The notes: generated by a model not told the origin, from the letters alone. Positions 11,139-22,989 are shown, counted from the stretch's first letter. The stretch: 64,000 bases of DNA from Ischnura elegans (GCF_921293095.1 NC_060252.1:6262001-6326000), one strand, 5' to 3'. Numbers and translations are program-made.

Positions 11139-14100
11139 TTCGCTTGTTCCTAACTGGTCGCTTCCAAGTCACTCTAGTATATATCCTGGGCATTTGTCCA
11201 TTTCATTCAAACCCTTCTCCCTCTAATCATTCTCTCCACGCAATCTTCTCTTTAGTCTTACCCTTCTTCACTTATTCCCTTCTCCTTACATTCTTAATTT
11301 CCAATTCTATTCCCACCTTACTCCTCATCCCTTCTTAACATTCATTAATAAACCATTGCATCCTTCCTCTCACACATTACTTGAGTTCTCAACCCCTCCA
11401 CTGCCATCACCCTCATCGTCCAATCATATCTCTTCTTCTTTCTCCCATCGTTGTCTCACCATTCTCATCTCTGACGCATCCATTATCTTTTCGTGGGCTT
11501 TCTTAGCAGCCCTGCAGGTTTCGCTGTCAAATGACAGTGCACAGCGATATTATATTCTCGTCCCTTGGTCCTGTTCCTTATCCTGCGATCACACAACAAT
11601 ACTCTTTTTCCCAGTACCTATGTTTTTTTCGATACGCCCTCATGAGCAGTTGCCATGCAGTTTTGTAATTTGAGGAGCTTTGACAACCTCCGACACCAAA
11701 TAATGCCTTTTAGGAATGGCTTGAAGGAAAATTGCTTCGTGTTATTGAGGAGGAAAGTATTACGCTAACGTTTTTTTGTCATGGTGATTTGTTATTTTCG
11801 TTGACATACCATGTACATATATCAATGTAAACATAGTCCAATGAAAGAGAGCCTTTGATATCAGAGCCACAGAACTGTAAACCGGAAATACCTCCTCCCA
11901 TGTGTTTCCCTGGAAATGCGCATCTAGCCATCTTGCATAGATCTTCTTGAATGGAGTATTCGTGTCCTTTTGGAAAGCGATGTTTGAAAAAATTATACCC
12001 TTGTTGTAGCCTAACAATTCCTGTTGTAGCAATATGAAACCAGGGGCTAAGTGTTTGCAATGGCGTACGTCATTTTACGTAAAATTCCGCGGTAGCTCAA
12101 CATTGAATGCTCACAACTCCATTTCAGCATAATCTGCTTGGCTACTGTACAAATTAATCGGAGCATCAACTGTCCGACGAATATTAAAAGAAAATTTTTG
12201 AAATCGTCATCAAACTCTCTGCCCTAATCAATAGGCAGAAAAAACAGATTATTAATTTTTTCGCAGTATTTTCACAGAACGTAGACAGACGCAAGGAAAG
12301 AATCCTAGGGAACGAGATCACGTGGCTGGCAGCCAGTGGGCGGGCGTTTTCGTCTCCATGATATCGATGCATCAGCTCCGTATTAAATGTTGATTATTAA
12401 GTTGAACAAGCTGTAATTAGAGTTCCATTCCTGATGGCAAGATCTACCAAATATATAACTATTCAATGCTATATGCTATTTATCACCAGTGCAAATGTTC
12501 CATTCCACTCCGTTTTGCATTGCAAATCGCGAAATTTCGAAATTTATTTTCTCATCTCTCATAATTCGGTTTCATTGCGACTTGGAATATGAAACATGGA
12601 ATTTTTTTCACCTCCATAAATATCTTTTAATCGAATTTCTCTCATTTTCCCATCGAATAATATTCGGCCATGTTTGCAGAGCCTGGACGAGCTTCAACTT
12701 ATTTAGTGTGTGGGGACCACCATTTTTAACAAAAAGTTTAGAGCACGATTTTCCTCTTATAAGAATATCAATTCGAAAAAATTGTAACTTTTATGGCTAG
12801 CACCATTTTTATTTAGGTAATTTATGGTAGCAAAATAAATTCTTATGCCGGGATTAACCCTCTTATAGTATTTTAAAAATTTGCGTCGCACAAATAATAC
12901 TTTGATCGCACAAATAATACTAGTGCATGCCTTGAATCTTTTATCCCAACCATGCGTAGAATGCATCACGTTGGCAATATACTTCCTCCTCAGGGTTTTT
13001 TCGTACTGTGCATGAAGGAACGACATTCATTCGTGGAATTGGAGAGTGGTTGGGAGGCGTGCATTATGGTGTCAAGGCGACCGAGTCACGCAGTGCATCG
13101 CGTGCACGACTTGTCTCTCGCTCGATATCATCCGCCCCAGACGAGACGATGAAAAAACAAACAAAAAAAACATTCCTTTTCGATTCATCGCGGAAGAGTG
13201 GATAATAATAATATTGAACATCGTGCTCTCACGAGGGTGGGTCGAGTCGAGTGCACAATTTGGGAATTCATCGGAAAATTAGTGTAGTTGTGATTTATAT
13301 CGCGCCAAAAAAATACACTTTATCCTCTGGGGTGACTTAGTCCCACTAGTCGGAAAAAGGCAAATTAGAAGTGAAATGAGACAAATCACATGTGAGTAAA
13401 ACTAAAATGACTGATTCGAATGCAGTATATCCAAGGTCTCTGCTATTCTCATTTTTTCGTAATCCTGTAAACTATGGCACGATGGAACTTTGGGGGCATT
13501 TCTGTCTAACAATTTTTACTGCTCCAAAAAAGAGCAATAAAAATTATTCACTCTCACGTGATCATCGTAAGCCACCTTTTTCACAATTGGATATCACGTA
13601 CAGATTTTTTGTTTTCGCTATTTCAAGTAAAGACTTTCACGCTTAGATCCAATGTTCATAAAAATGGCACGAGGAGCGGAAATATTTGAAGGGTGAATGT
13701 TGCAGGTTTTCCTATAATTACAATTCTTTCAATAAATTTGATATTCAACAAGTTACCAACTGTTAATGGAGCAGAAAATGTGAGTAACTTCAAAAGGACA
13801 TTAAGTTTTCACATAAAATGAGATATCACCTTTGCTCTATAAACGAGTATTTCGAATGTATTTCATTGCATTTAAATGTAAAGTGTGTTTGTAGGTCAGA
13901 GTGTATAATTATCTGTATGCGTGTATCAATGTCTACGTATTGACATTTGTACACACACTGTTAAGAGAAATTTTCACTCTGTTATAAATTTCCATCTAAA
14001 ATACATGGCAGTCCATGATGTTTTTATAGGCAGTAGTTATAATATTTTCAAGATTGTGTGAAGGCACGAGTTTTAATTAATTTCGAGGTGACATTAACTC

Positions 14101-14528
14101 CCCTATTGTATACGATCTTTATCAATTCAAAGTAAAATTTTATTACATTTGATTGAAAATTGTTATTTAGATAATCTTTTGAATTGTATGGCTTGTTCTC
14201 CACGTGCAAAATTTACTTCATGCGATATTTTTAAAAATCTTTGATCTTGATCGCGCCAGTCGAAAATCATTTCCTTCGCCTGAGCTGTGGCGCGATGAAT
14301 TTGAAACATAAATGTTTTTTTCCGTCCAAAAAGTGGCCTCCCATCATGCAAAGCGATCTCGATATACTAAAAATGGCATTGTTTGAGCATGCGCTTTGTG
14401 GCAATATCAAAACAATCGAGACAAATCCACCCCATTTGACGGTAGCCGGTGTGATATGTGGACTGCAACGCTATTTAGAACGCCTAACTCTGCGCTAATA
14501 CTTGATATTTTCACGCACGAATATTACA
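11139..14528. other. Unclassified DNA
   Basis: About 3.4 kb without a supported gene. The 11081-11673 frames read through pyrimidine-rich low-complexity sequence. A 20-bp unit with core TCGCACAAATAATACT is repeated nearly twice at 12887-12921. No tRNA or terminal repeats were found. Confidence 0.4.
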
Positions 14529-14536
14529 CTACGAGT

Positions 14537-14836
14537 CAGTGGCGTAACTGGGAATATGCTTAGCGGGGATGAGGGGGCTTTGGGGGGGATGTGTGGGCTT
14601 TGGGGGTGTGAGGGGGGTTAGTGGGGGCAACCCCCCTTGAAAACGGGGATTTAAGGAAAAAAATTGAAAAAATAGCATGCTTGAAAATGCATTTTACATC
14701 ATTTCGGCATTTAAAATTTAACTTTAAGTAGACGCATTTAGTATATATCAAATCCAGACATGATTTTTGAATAAATTTTTGATTTCTTTAAGGCTTTGGT
14801 GGGAGGATACATCCCTCATCCTTGGTTACGCCATTG
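14537..14836 (+). mobile_element. hAT-type MITE, separate family
   Basis: A 300-bp unit starting CAGTGGCGTAACTGGGAA and ending TTGGTTACGCCATTG. The flanks CTACGAGT (14529-14536) and CTAGGAGT (14837-14844) form an 8-bp duplication with one mismatch. After the left end it is very G-rich, then AT-rich. The interior differs from the other MITEs here, so I treat it as its own family. No transposase is encoded. Confidence 0.85.
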
Positions 14837-15084
14837 CTAGGAGTCATCTGGTTCTCACATTTCACAAAACTGATGATATCTGTGTCTCGGTTTCGGACAC
14901 GAGGTTGAGGCGTAAATCTTGTGTAAGGGCATTCCAGAAAAACAGGATTACATAGTAAGATACTTTGTATCGATGAGGATTATATGCATGGAATTTCACA
15001 TTCATGAAAATGGGAAATCTTTAAGTATCGGTATTTAGCAATTCTTCTCTGGCTCTGCACCTGGCTGCTATTGCCTTCATTTCC

Positions 15085-15245
15085 GCCTGCGTTTCGGAGA
15101 ACGACTTGCTTCCCATTGTCAAGACGTTTCTATCCCATCGTTTATATCGCTTCTTTTGGTCCTGGGAGTGTAGCGGTGATGTAACGTGCTGTTCATCCTG
15201 TAGCTGTGAAAGATATCCGCTCTCAATTGCTCAAGCAATCTCAGC
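15085..15245 (-). mobile_element. Outer CR1-like copy, left part (interrupted)
   Basis: This aligns with the minus-strand 3' coding part of the CR1-like elements: the ATCGCTTCTTTTGGTCCTGG block, the AAAGATATCCGCTCTCAATT block and the CTCAAGCAATCTCAGCCTA block. Homology breaks at about 15245 and resumes at about 15981, with a plus-strand LINE copy between. It is old and diverged. Confidence 0.65.
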
Positions 15246-15980
15246 CTATCTCAGAGTGTTTGTGAATAAACTTATTCGGGAAATAACCGGTCAAGCTAAT
15301 CGTAAAATGGGTTTTGTTAAAAGAATATTAGGAAAGTGCGACGACGAAGTGAGAGAAGTTAGCTACTTTTCCCTCGTTAGACCCCATTTAGAATACGCTG
15401 CCAGTGTTTGGGACCCTCATGAAAAAGGCTTAATAACAGAGTTAGAACGCGTGCAAAGAAGAGCTGCCAGGTACGCGAAAAGTCGTTACGATAGTTTTGT
15501 TAGTGTAACTGACCTCTTAGATAAACTCGGATGGGAATCTCTTTCAGACCGTGAAAAATAGACTAAACCTTTTAGATAAAATCAAGGGCAGTGTCTTTTC
15601 TATCGAAGTTAACCATATCTTACGGACGACAACATACTTCGGAAGATCAGATCATATAAATAAAACAAGAGAGATAGATTGTAGAACAGATAGATTCAGA
15701 ATATCTTTTTTTCCACGATCAATAAGAGATTATAACGGCAGCAATAGAACTCATAAATAGATTAGATGACTTGTAGTGTAGCCTACTAACCTATGTAAAA
15801 CACGTTTCTTAATTTTATTATTATTTCTAACAGGATATGGTAGTATAATTTGTTAGTATGCGTGAAGTTTTTTGAACTGTGTGGTGTGCATGTGGTCGTC
15901 GAATTGTATGCTGCATGCTGGTGACTGATCACCCCCTGCCAAACACCCTAGCGTCTCGCAGGGTATTATGTAGATGTAGA
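15246..15980 (+). mobile_element. CR1-like LINE inserted inside another CR1-like copy
   Basis: Plus-strand, 5'-truncated copy of a related subfamily. It encodes the C-terminal reverse transcriptase region (KMGFVKRILGK, RPHLEYAASVWD, RVQRRAARYAKSRY), then FPRSIRDYN near 15710. The frame shifts by one near 15555, so it cannot make the full C-terminus. The 3' end carries the inverse of the usual tail, TATTATGTAGATGTAGA, at 15963-15980. The sequence differs clearly from the elements at 4323 and 18150, indicating a second lineage. It splits an older minus-strand copy. Confidence 0.75.
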
Positions 15981-16220
15981 GGATCCCAGCCTAATTCGTT
16001 TCTCAACATCTGTGCAACGCTCTCCGATCGCTCGCAACATTTTTCGACGAATCCTTTTTATTTGTTTGCTCCACGTGTTCAATTTTCCTCTGATGGATCC
16101 CATACTCGCTCGTCTCGTATTCAAGGTGTTACTTGGTGAGTGCGAAGTAGTTCTTCTCTTTCGCATCCGAAAACCTTCGCACAACACGCTTGTCGAAGTC
16201 TACCTTCTTCCAGGACTCCG
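15981..16220 (-). mobile_element. Outer CR1-like copy, right part
   Basis: It resumes with GGATCCCAGCCTAATTCGTT and runs through blocks matching the reverse transcriptase C-terminus (equivalent to RKAARF, EYAASVW and KVKERC). It continues the fragment that stops at 15245. Confidence 0.65.
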
Positions 16221-16659
16221 CCACAAAAATAATAGTCGGGCTGCTCTTTCCCTGAAGTCTGAACAAATACGGGGAATGGAGAGGTTTATTTTTGCAGAGG
16301 GGTCGTAAGGTTTTCTTTTCTTTTCAATGTCCATTGATCACTTAATGCGTTCGGCTGAATGGGGAATTCCCAGGTCGCTCTTTTGTCTGACATGAATTAT
16401 GGCGGCACATGGCGTGCAGTTATTATGAAGAGGGAGACTTATTCTTATTGTTATTCTTTGCCTTCTGTTCACTTGAGTTCCCCACCCTCCGTGTGGATCG
16501 CGCGGGGTTCGAACGTGGGCCCCTCTGCACAAAGGACTTTGGAGAATAAAAAAGTGTGATGATGACTCACTGCGGCGTCATAATTATCGCCATTGGCAAA
16601 ATGCCTCCCTTCAAACCCCAAGCACTAATTGCCTCCTCTCACACCCGATAATTTTTCAC
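16221..16659. other. Unclassified DNA; possible SINE trace
   Basis: On the minus strand near 16500-16520 the sequence ACGTTCGAACCCCGCG resembles a tRNA T-arm (B box). No convincing A box or tail accompanies it, so I do not call a SINE. Confidence 0.3.
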
Positions 16660-16755
16660 CCCTACTGTCCCCGCACGGACCCCCTCTCGTACCCCTGCCC
16701 CCCCCCCAGACACGCCTGTGATCCGTCGCGCAGCCGTACGTCAAGAGAGAGGGCA
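16660..16755 (+). repeat. Dispersed repeat, copy 1 (partner at 17730)
   Basis: It contains CCCAGACACGCCTGTG, then CGCAGCCGTACG and CAAGAGAGA. The same blocks occur in order at 17730-17850, about 1 kb away in the same orientation. Family unknown. Confidence 0.5.
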
Positions 16756-17238
16756 ATAAACGCGCTAGACAGGGTAGACCGTGGATATAATGTACTATAT
16801 AAGATTCGGCCGCGAAATGTATTTGTCACCCACCGAACCTTTGAAAGTGTTTGCAAAAGTCGCCACTTGCGCCGCTTACGGGCAGAGCGATCCATATTTC
16901 ACGGAGAAATTACGTGTAATTTGGACTGATTACCGAATTTAACATTCATGATCATGTGATCTGTAATATTCTCAATTTTTCATTGCCATTTTTATTGCTA
17001 TTAATTCTATTATGAATGCCGAGAAATTTTAAATATTGAGATTGAATGGATCGCTTGTGTCTTTCACGACGCACTCCTGACATATTTGATCACGCTTCGA
17101 CGGGACTCTTCTTCCATCTATGTGGTCCCCTGGTGGCGGCTCAATGAACATGATGAGAAATATGTACGTTTTAAGAACGAAATTCCCTAAAATTTCCATT
17201 TAACGCTGTGCTACTAATTTAAAATGCACTATTGTAGA

Positions 17239-17516
17239 CATAGGCGAACCAATCGGGGGTCAGAAGGGGGCGGCTGCCCCCTCTAGAAGCAATAGTATTT
17301 AGTACAAAACGAAATTTTTGAACACATCTTAGAAATGTGATAGTAGTATTAAACATGTGATTAAAATAAAAACATTTTTCCGAACAAATAATTTAAAAAA
17401 CAATAAAGCGCTGTTATAATTTTCTTGAAATTTTGGTTTCGTAACCTTTTCTGTGGTACAACTTGAACGAACACGGCTTGCCCCCCCCCCTAGTTTTGAT
17501 TCTGGGTACGCCCTTG
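17239..17516 (+). mobile_element. hAT-type MITE with 8-bp target-site duplication
   Basis: A 278-bp element starting CATAGGCGAACCAATCGGGG and ending CTGGGTACGCCCTTG. The flanks ATTGTAGA (17231-17238) and GTTGTAGA (17517-17524) differ at one base. As in the other MITEs, a G-rich stretch follows the left end and a C run (17480-17490) precedes the right end. The interior is AT-rich and noncoding. Confidence 0.8.
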
Positions 17517-17729
17517 GTTGTAGAAATTTTTTTATCAGCATGTACGAGATATAATTATATGCCTGTATAAATTGCATTTGTGTGTGTGTGGAAGTTGCCA
17601 AGTGGCTGTGGAATGTAAAGTAAAGATATTCTTATTGGACATACATCTTTATTATTTGGATTGTCTTTTTGAAATATGTGCTTGTCATTTTATAATGGAA
17701 AAAAGAGCAGAATAAGTTCATATCGTGCT

Positions 17730-17850
17730 TCTCCCGTCCAGACCCCTTCTTGCCCCCATTCCTCAGCCTACCCCCATTCACGTCTACCCCAGACACGCCT
17801 GTGCCGTGAGTGGTCGCAGGACCACGCAGCCATATGACAACAAGAGAGAA
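17730..17850 (+). repeat. Dispersed repeat, copy 2
   Basis: Diverged partner of 16660-16755, sharing CCCCAGACACGCCTGTG, CCACGCAGCC and CAAGAGAGA. The rest of 17525-18149 shows nothing recognisable. Confidence 0.5.
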
Positions 17851-18267
17851 AAAAAAACATGGTGTCAATGCGTTGCCTGGGTGATCCAATTGTTGATGGT
17901 GTCTGCAAACGTGGAAAACCGGGAATAGCTGGAATATATGGAAAATGCCAGCTGTCGATATCACCTTTTGATGAATAAGCTGAAGTCACTTGTCAATTAG
18001 TGACTAAATATAGACATGTCAAGATTTATTTCAGAAATGCGTCCATTGGAGGCTAGATTGCCTCAATCCCTAACTAATATCTCAACAATGAGGCCACTGA
18101 AGGAAACTTGCGCCATTATTCGCATATTCTGAGATCAGAAGAACGCAATTCATCTACATCTACATAATACCCCGCAAGCCGCCTAAAAGGCGTGTGGCAG
18201 GGGGTGTTGGGACACCAGCCGTTTACAGCTAAAAAAAAAAAAATTAAGTGCTCAAACGAAGTTGGGA

Positions 18268-18651
18268 CTACCGTTTATTAAAGTCCTTTATGGTTCGGGG
18301 GAAAAACGAATTCGCATATCTATCCGTTCGGCAAAACATCTCTCTTAATTTATCACTTCTATCGGACCTGGAAATATAGTGTGGCTCTAATATTATGTTC
18401 TCTGTGTCGCTCTTAAAGATATCCATTCTCAATTGTTCAAGCAATCTAAGCCTAGCGCGCAGCCTCCGAGTCTCCAGCGGCTCCCAGCCTAATTCGCTTA
18501 ACATCTGCGTAACGCTGTCTGTACGCCCGTAGCAGTTTTTGACGAAACGCGCAGCCTTTCTTTGAATTTTATTCAGTTCGCGGATTAAGTCTTTCTGCAT
18601 CGGATCCCATACGCTCGCTGCATATTCAAGGTGCGGTCGGACGAGAGCGAA
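18268..18651 (-). pseudogene. Reverse transcriptase C-terminal region beyond a nonsense codon
   Basis: It continues in the same frame as the reverse transcriptase at 18652-20160. It encodes a region equivalent to RPHLEYAASVWDPMQKDL, then KIQRKAARFVK, ending with FFPRTIKDFNKR. The TAA at 18652-18654 replaces a tyrosine codon that survives in the copy at 4323-5043. Without that change the frame would be open to 18268. Confidence 0.8.
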
Positions 18652-20160
18652 TTAGCACCTTTCTTTTACTTTCTCATCGGAAAATCTTCCCACAATACGC
18701 TTGACGAATCCTAATTTCTTCAGGGCTATGCCGCAAATATTCTTTATATGTGTTCCCCACGTGAGGTTCGAGGTTATCGTAACTCCCAGGTGCTCCACTT
18801 CGTCTGTTGCCTTTATGTTAATGCCATCCACTGCATAAACATGGTTAGAGTTGGACGAATTCCGCAAGAAATGTACCGCCATGCATTTGCTCAGATTAAG
18901 TTTGAGTCCCCACTCTTGGCTCCACAAATGAACGTTGTTTAAGTCAGATGATAGAATTTTATAGTCAGAGTGATCACTAATTTCGCGATAGATGACAGCG
19001 TCGTCAGCAAATAAACGTATTTTACTGCTAATGCGGGAGCAGAGATCATTAATGTATATAATGAACAACAGGGGGGCGATTACGCTTCCTTGTGGAACAC
19101 CTGATGTAACGTTTACAACATCGGAGCTAATTCCGTCAAGAACAACTTTTTGTTTACGATCTCTGAGAAAGTCGCGTATCCAGTTTAAAACTGTTTCGTT
19201 TAATCCGCATGACTGTAATTTGTGTAAAAGTTTGTTGTGAGGTACAGTGTCGAAAGCTTTCTTAAAATCTAGAAATAGTGCGTCAACTTGTCTTTTTGAT
19301 TCACCAGATTTTATAACGCCGTGAAGAAAGAGCGCGAGCTGTGTTTCGCATGATCTACCCTTTCGGAATCCGTGCTGACAGTCATGGAGGAAGTTACGTC
19401 TGTCCAAGAAAGTCATGATATTGCTAACGACGATATGCTCAAGTATCTTGCCTATAATAGATGTTAATGAAATCGGACGGTAGTTGCCTGGGTCATGTCT
19501 GTTTCCCTTTTTGAATATGGGTGTAACGCTTGCAATTTTCCAGTCTGGCGGTAACTTCCCTTCGGAGAGTGACTTCTTGAATATGATCTCTAAGTAAGGT
19601 GCGATCTGTGGAGCTAACTCTTTGAGGACACGCGCGGGTATTCTCTCCGGACCCGGAGATTTACTGTTCTTAATCGATTGCAATTGTTTAGTTATCCCAT
19701 CACGTTGTATAGATATTTCTTCCATCGATTCCTCAGCATATGTGATGTCTAAATTGAACTGAGTATCGTCAGTAGTGTATACACTTTCGAAGTGGGAATT
19801 TAAAGTGTTAGCTTTGTCAATATTTTCGGTGACAAGTTTACCATCTTTATCAAATAACGAATCTACGGTTGAATGTTTTCCCTGAAGCTCTCTCGCGTAC
19901 GACCAAAAGGATTTCGGATTTTCTTCGAGTAATTCACCGAGTACTTTTTTCTTAAACTTTCGCATTGCAGTTCGCATTGATTTCTTGGTCATTGAGCGTT
20001 GTGCAGCGTAACTTTCTTTAGCTTCGAGTTCCTTCGATTTATCACGTGACGTTATGGACTTTCTGTACAAGTTGTATAGTTTTCTCTGTTTTCTAAGTTC
20101 CCTTCTGACATCGCTATTGTACAAGCGAGGTTCTTTATTATCACATTTCAAATATATATT
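18652..20160 (-). pseudogene. LINE reverse transcriptase (main copy)
   Basis: Polymerase of a CR1-like LINE. Motifs in order are KSPGPERIPARVLKEL, NYRPISLTS, DFKKAFDTVPHNKLL, SGVPQGSVIAPLLF, FADDAVIY (catalytic Asp pair at 19000-19011, minus strand), LKLNLSKC and LGVTITSNL. FADD in place of YADD is common in LINEs. Upstream lies a basic linker starting CDNKEPRLYNSDVRRELRKQ, which normally joins the endonuclease. The frame is open from there to the stop at 18652. The open frame also runs into the duplicated palm segment as far as 20760, so its apparent 702-codon length is an artefact of the duplication. Confidence 0.85.
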
Positions 20161-20162
20161 GC

Positions 20163-20654
20163 GTGTTCCCCACGTGAGGTTCGAGGTTATCGTAACTCCC
20201 AGGTACTTCACTTCGTCTGTTGCCTTTACATTAATGCCATCCACTGCATAAACGTGGTTAGAGTTGGACGAATTCCGCAAGAAATGTACCGCCATGCATT
20301 TGCTCAGATTAAGTTTGAGTCCCCACTCTTGGCTCCACAAATGAACGTTGTTTAAGTCAGATGATAGAATTTCATAGTCAGAGTGATCACTAATTTCGCG
20401 ATAGATGACAGCGTCGTCAGCAAATAAACGTATTTTACTGCTAATGCGGGAGCAGAGATCATTAATGTATATAATGAACAACAGGGGGGCGATTACGCTT
20501 CCTTGTGGAACACCTGATGTAACGTTTACAACATCGGAGCTAATTCCGTCAAGAACAACTTTTTGTTTACGATCTCTGAGAAAGTCGCGTATCCAGTTTA
20601 AAACTGTTTCGTTTAATCCGCATGACTGTAATTTGTATAAAAGTTTGTTGTGAG
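20163..20654 (-). repeat. Duplicated palm segment of the LINE reverse transcriptase
   Basis: It encodes the stretch from HNKLLYKLQS through SGVPQGSV and FADDAVIY (20413-20424) to LTWGT. It differs from 18752-19243 at only a handful of bases. It lacks the upstream fingers region and the downstream thumb, so it cannot act alone. It joins the second linker copy at 20655-20672, where a short TGATGGATTTTCG repeat sits at the junction. Confidence 0.85.
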
Positions 20655-20663
20655 TGATGGATT

Positions 20664-21425
20664 TTCGTGATGGATTTTCTGTACAAGTTGTATAGTTTTT
20701 TCTGTTTCCTAAGTTCCCTTCTGACATCGTTATTGTACCAGCGAGGTTCTTTATTATCACACTTCAGTTTTTGCGGAATATGTTCGTTGATTCCTTGGCG
20801 CAGAATTTCTAGCAAGTGTTTCCATGTCGCATCTGTGCTTTGGTCCTTTGATGTAACTACGAATTTTTTGTAGTAGTCATTAAGCATCTCGCCAAATTTA
20901 GTGAAGTTGCATTTATCAAATAAGTAAATTTTGCGTTTAGGTTTTACGGCTGACACTACATCAATTTTTAACGTTGCAAAGATTACTCGGTGATCGCTTA
21001 TACCGTCAATAATATCGAGTTGTTTTATCAACTTAGGATGGCTTACTGCTAAAAGGTCTAATATCTTATTTCCTCTCGTAGGTTTTTCAACTACTTGGGC
21101 TAGAGAGTGATTTGCAAGTATGTTGAGTAATACCTCGCTGATTTCTCTATTCCTTGAATTCGTTTTTACGGTGTAAGTATCCCAGTTTAGGGATGGAAGA
21201 TTAAAATCGCCCCCGATTACTATTACACTATTACTGTCTCTGTGAATAAATGCAGATATTTGATTTTCTAGAAGGTACATAACATCGACTTCGGAGTTCG
21301 GCGGTCTATAAAAAGAGCAAACATGAATGCTCCTTTTGTTTCGTTGTTTGATTGTACACCATACGCTTTCTATTGTTTTGAACTGTGAGACTTTGTCTCC
21401 AATGAGAGTTGAGAATGCGCGCGCG
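20664..21425 (-). pseudogene. LINE endonuclease domain (N-terminally truncated)
   Basis: Endonuclease/exonuclease/phosphatase fold used to nick target DNA. Visible motifs are FYRPPNSE, VIGGDFNLPS (near 21202-21220, metal-binding Asn) and DGISDHRVIF (near 20985-21005, catalytic His). The N-terminal part with the first catalytic Asn and Glu motifs is missing: homology begins near 21425 and the ATG at 21439 is not the native start. The domain runs into the linker KLKCDNKEPRWYNNDVRREL. Confidence 0.85.
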
Positions 21426-21439
21426 TGCCCACAATTCAA

Positions 21440-22229
21440 GTCTCCGTGACTTCATTGAACGTAATCTCCGAAAGAAGTTAGCAGTGGACACTCACTTATC
21501 GTAATTGATCTGGGCTTGCCTACCGAAGAAATCGGCTTCCATCCATCATGCGATGGGATTGGTGCAAGTTATCCTTATTATAGACAATCGACAGGACCGA
21601 TTTAAATCGTTATTGACACACAGGCTGGTTGAGTGAGTAACTATTAAAAGAGGCAAAAGCCCTCGTCCTGGGCTACATATGTAAGGCCCACCCTACTTCG
21701 CGTTCCTAACTGAGTTCACACAACTGCCAGGTAGTTAAGTTGTTGTAAGGGGCGGGCGGCGGCTTCCCTCGGCGCAACAATGAACAGGGAATCAGGGGGG
21801 GACACCACATGGGGGTTTCAAATCCCCGTAATCCGTGCTTGTCGCCATTGCCCGTGAAGGATTATGGGTAGGCAAATAGAAGAGGAGGGGGGAAGGTTTG
21901 GTGAAGGCGAAGAGGATGTAAGCTGCACTGCGTTGTTCACGGTCAATTTGGGGTTAAACCGCACTGCATTCCAGGCAGAAGAAGTGGAAGGCGGAGCCAA
22001 ACATGATCATAGGGGACGATAATCTAGACGACGATTCGAACGATATACCTCCATATATCGATCCCAAATGTCCCGCTGAGCGCCAGGAGTGACTAAATTT
22101 TATACATTGATTATCCCCCAATAACCTAAAAGATTAATAACAAGTTTTTACGTTAGTACCAGTAACTAAATTACTAATGAGATAAAGTCATCAAGCTTTT
22201 TATGATAAGTATTGAGGATTTTTATAAGA
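21440..22229. other. Unclassified DNA
   Basis: No supported gene. A G-rich stretch lies at 21748-21900. No terminal repeats or RNA genes are seen. Confidence 0.4.
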
Positions 22230-22590
22230 TTTCTCCAGTTTCGCACTCTTCAAGAAGAAGTTCTAAGAAGAGTAGGATATTAGAGGAGCCTCGCGAAAAC
22301 CTCAATAAAAAGTAGAGACAACTGAATTGGCCACATCTTGAGACACGATGGCCTGATGAAGGGAATCGTCGAGGGACAAGTGGATGTCAATAACGGTAAA
22401 TGAAGGCATCAAATGAAATATATGGAACCGTTAAAGAAGGATGCGGAAGAGAATGAATATATGAAGAGATTAGTCGATATGGTGATTGAGGGGAGAGCTT
22501 CGTCAAACCAAACTGAGGATCCTTGACCTGAGAAGATATTCTCGGGAAAGGCTGCGAAACGTCGGCGAGTGACATAAGGTCTGATGGTGA
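22230..22590 (+). mobile_element. RTE-type LINE C-terminal fragment
   Basis: Plus-strand codons give an RHDGLMKGIVEGQVDV block near 22340 (the HILRHEG..EGK motif of arthropod RTE-type elements). EENEYMKRLVDMVIEG follows near 22450, then the terminal GGGAGAGCTTCGTCAAACCA block (equivalent to WRAASNQS). Stops and shifts interrupt it. Confidence 0.7.
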
Positions 22591-22941
22591 TCAATCTGTG
22601 ACCTGCCCAGCCTTGGAGACCAATACTAAGTCCCTCGTCGAAACGCCTGCAACCTTTCAACAACCTTCAGCCGGTGTACAACCCGAGAAAATTTTACAAA
22701 CATTATTCGCTGCAAATACCTACGATCTTTTAACACTAACTTTTACTCTTCAACTACAAAAGAAATACATCCAGGAAAGTTTTCTATCCTAATTCGTTTT
22801 ACAAATAAATTAATTTTTTAGGTGTATTACGCGTATTATCTTGTCATTACTAACGCTATCACTCGTTCTATAGAGACTTCAACAGAGTTCTGGATGCTGC
22901 CTAATTGTTGTGAATACGGGGGACGGTTCCTTGATAAATAT

Positions 22942-22989
22942 GGATTAGTTGAGGATGGGTGACGTCAATACTTTGGTCCCAACATAAGT
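22942..22989 (+). repeat. Short dispersed repeat, copy 2
   Basis: Partner of 1592-1639, sharing GGATTAGT, TGACGTCA (22960-22967), TTGGTCC and AACATA. The rest of 22591-23187 is unclassified. Confidence 0.5.

Larger units (their letters stand above)
18150..21430 (-). mobile_element. CR1-like LINE with endonuclease and reverse transcriptase; chimeric copy
   Basis: The longest element here, transcribed leftwards. In the sense direction it has part of the apurinic-like endonuclease, a linker, a partial palm region, the linker again, the complete reverse transcriptase, and a 3' region ending in a GTAGATGTAGATG-type tail (18152-18172). Segment 20163-20654 is a near-identical duplicate of 18752-19243, and 20673-20770 duplicates 20054-20158. 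The 811 bp between those two segments in the original is missing from the duplicate. The 5' end is truncated within the endonuclease domain. Such elements insert by target-primed reverse transcription. This copy is inactive because of the duplication, a frame break and a nonsense codon. Confidence 0.9.

Noticed and set aside
16500-16520. Possible SINE B box on the minus strand
   Set aside because: Only ACGTTCGAACCCCGCG is present. There is no A box at the right distance and no tail or second copy.
18748-20873. Plus-strand frames within the LINE
   Set aside because: They are antisense shadows of the reverse transcriptase. They appear in pairs because the palm region is duplicated.
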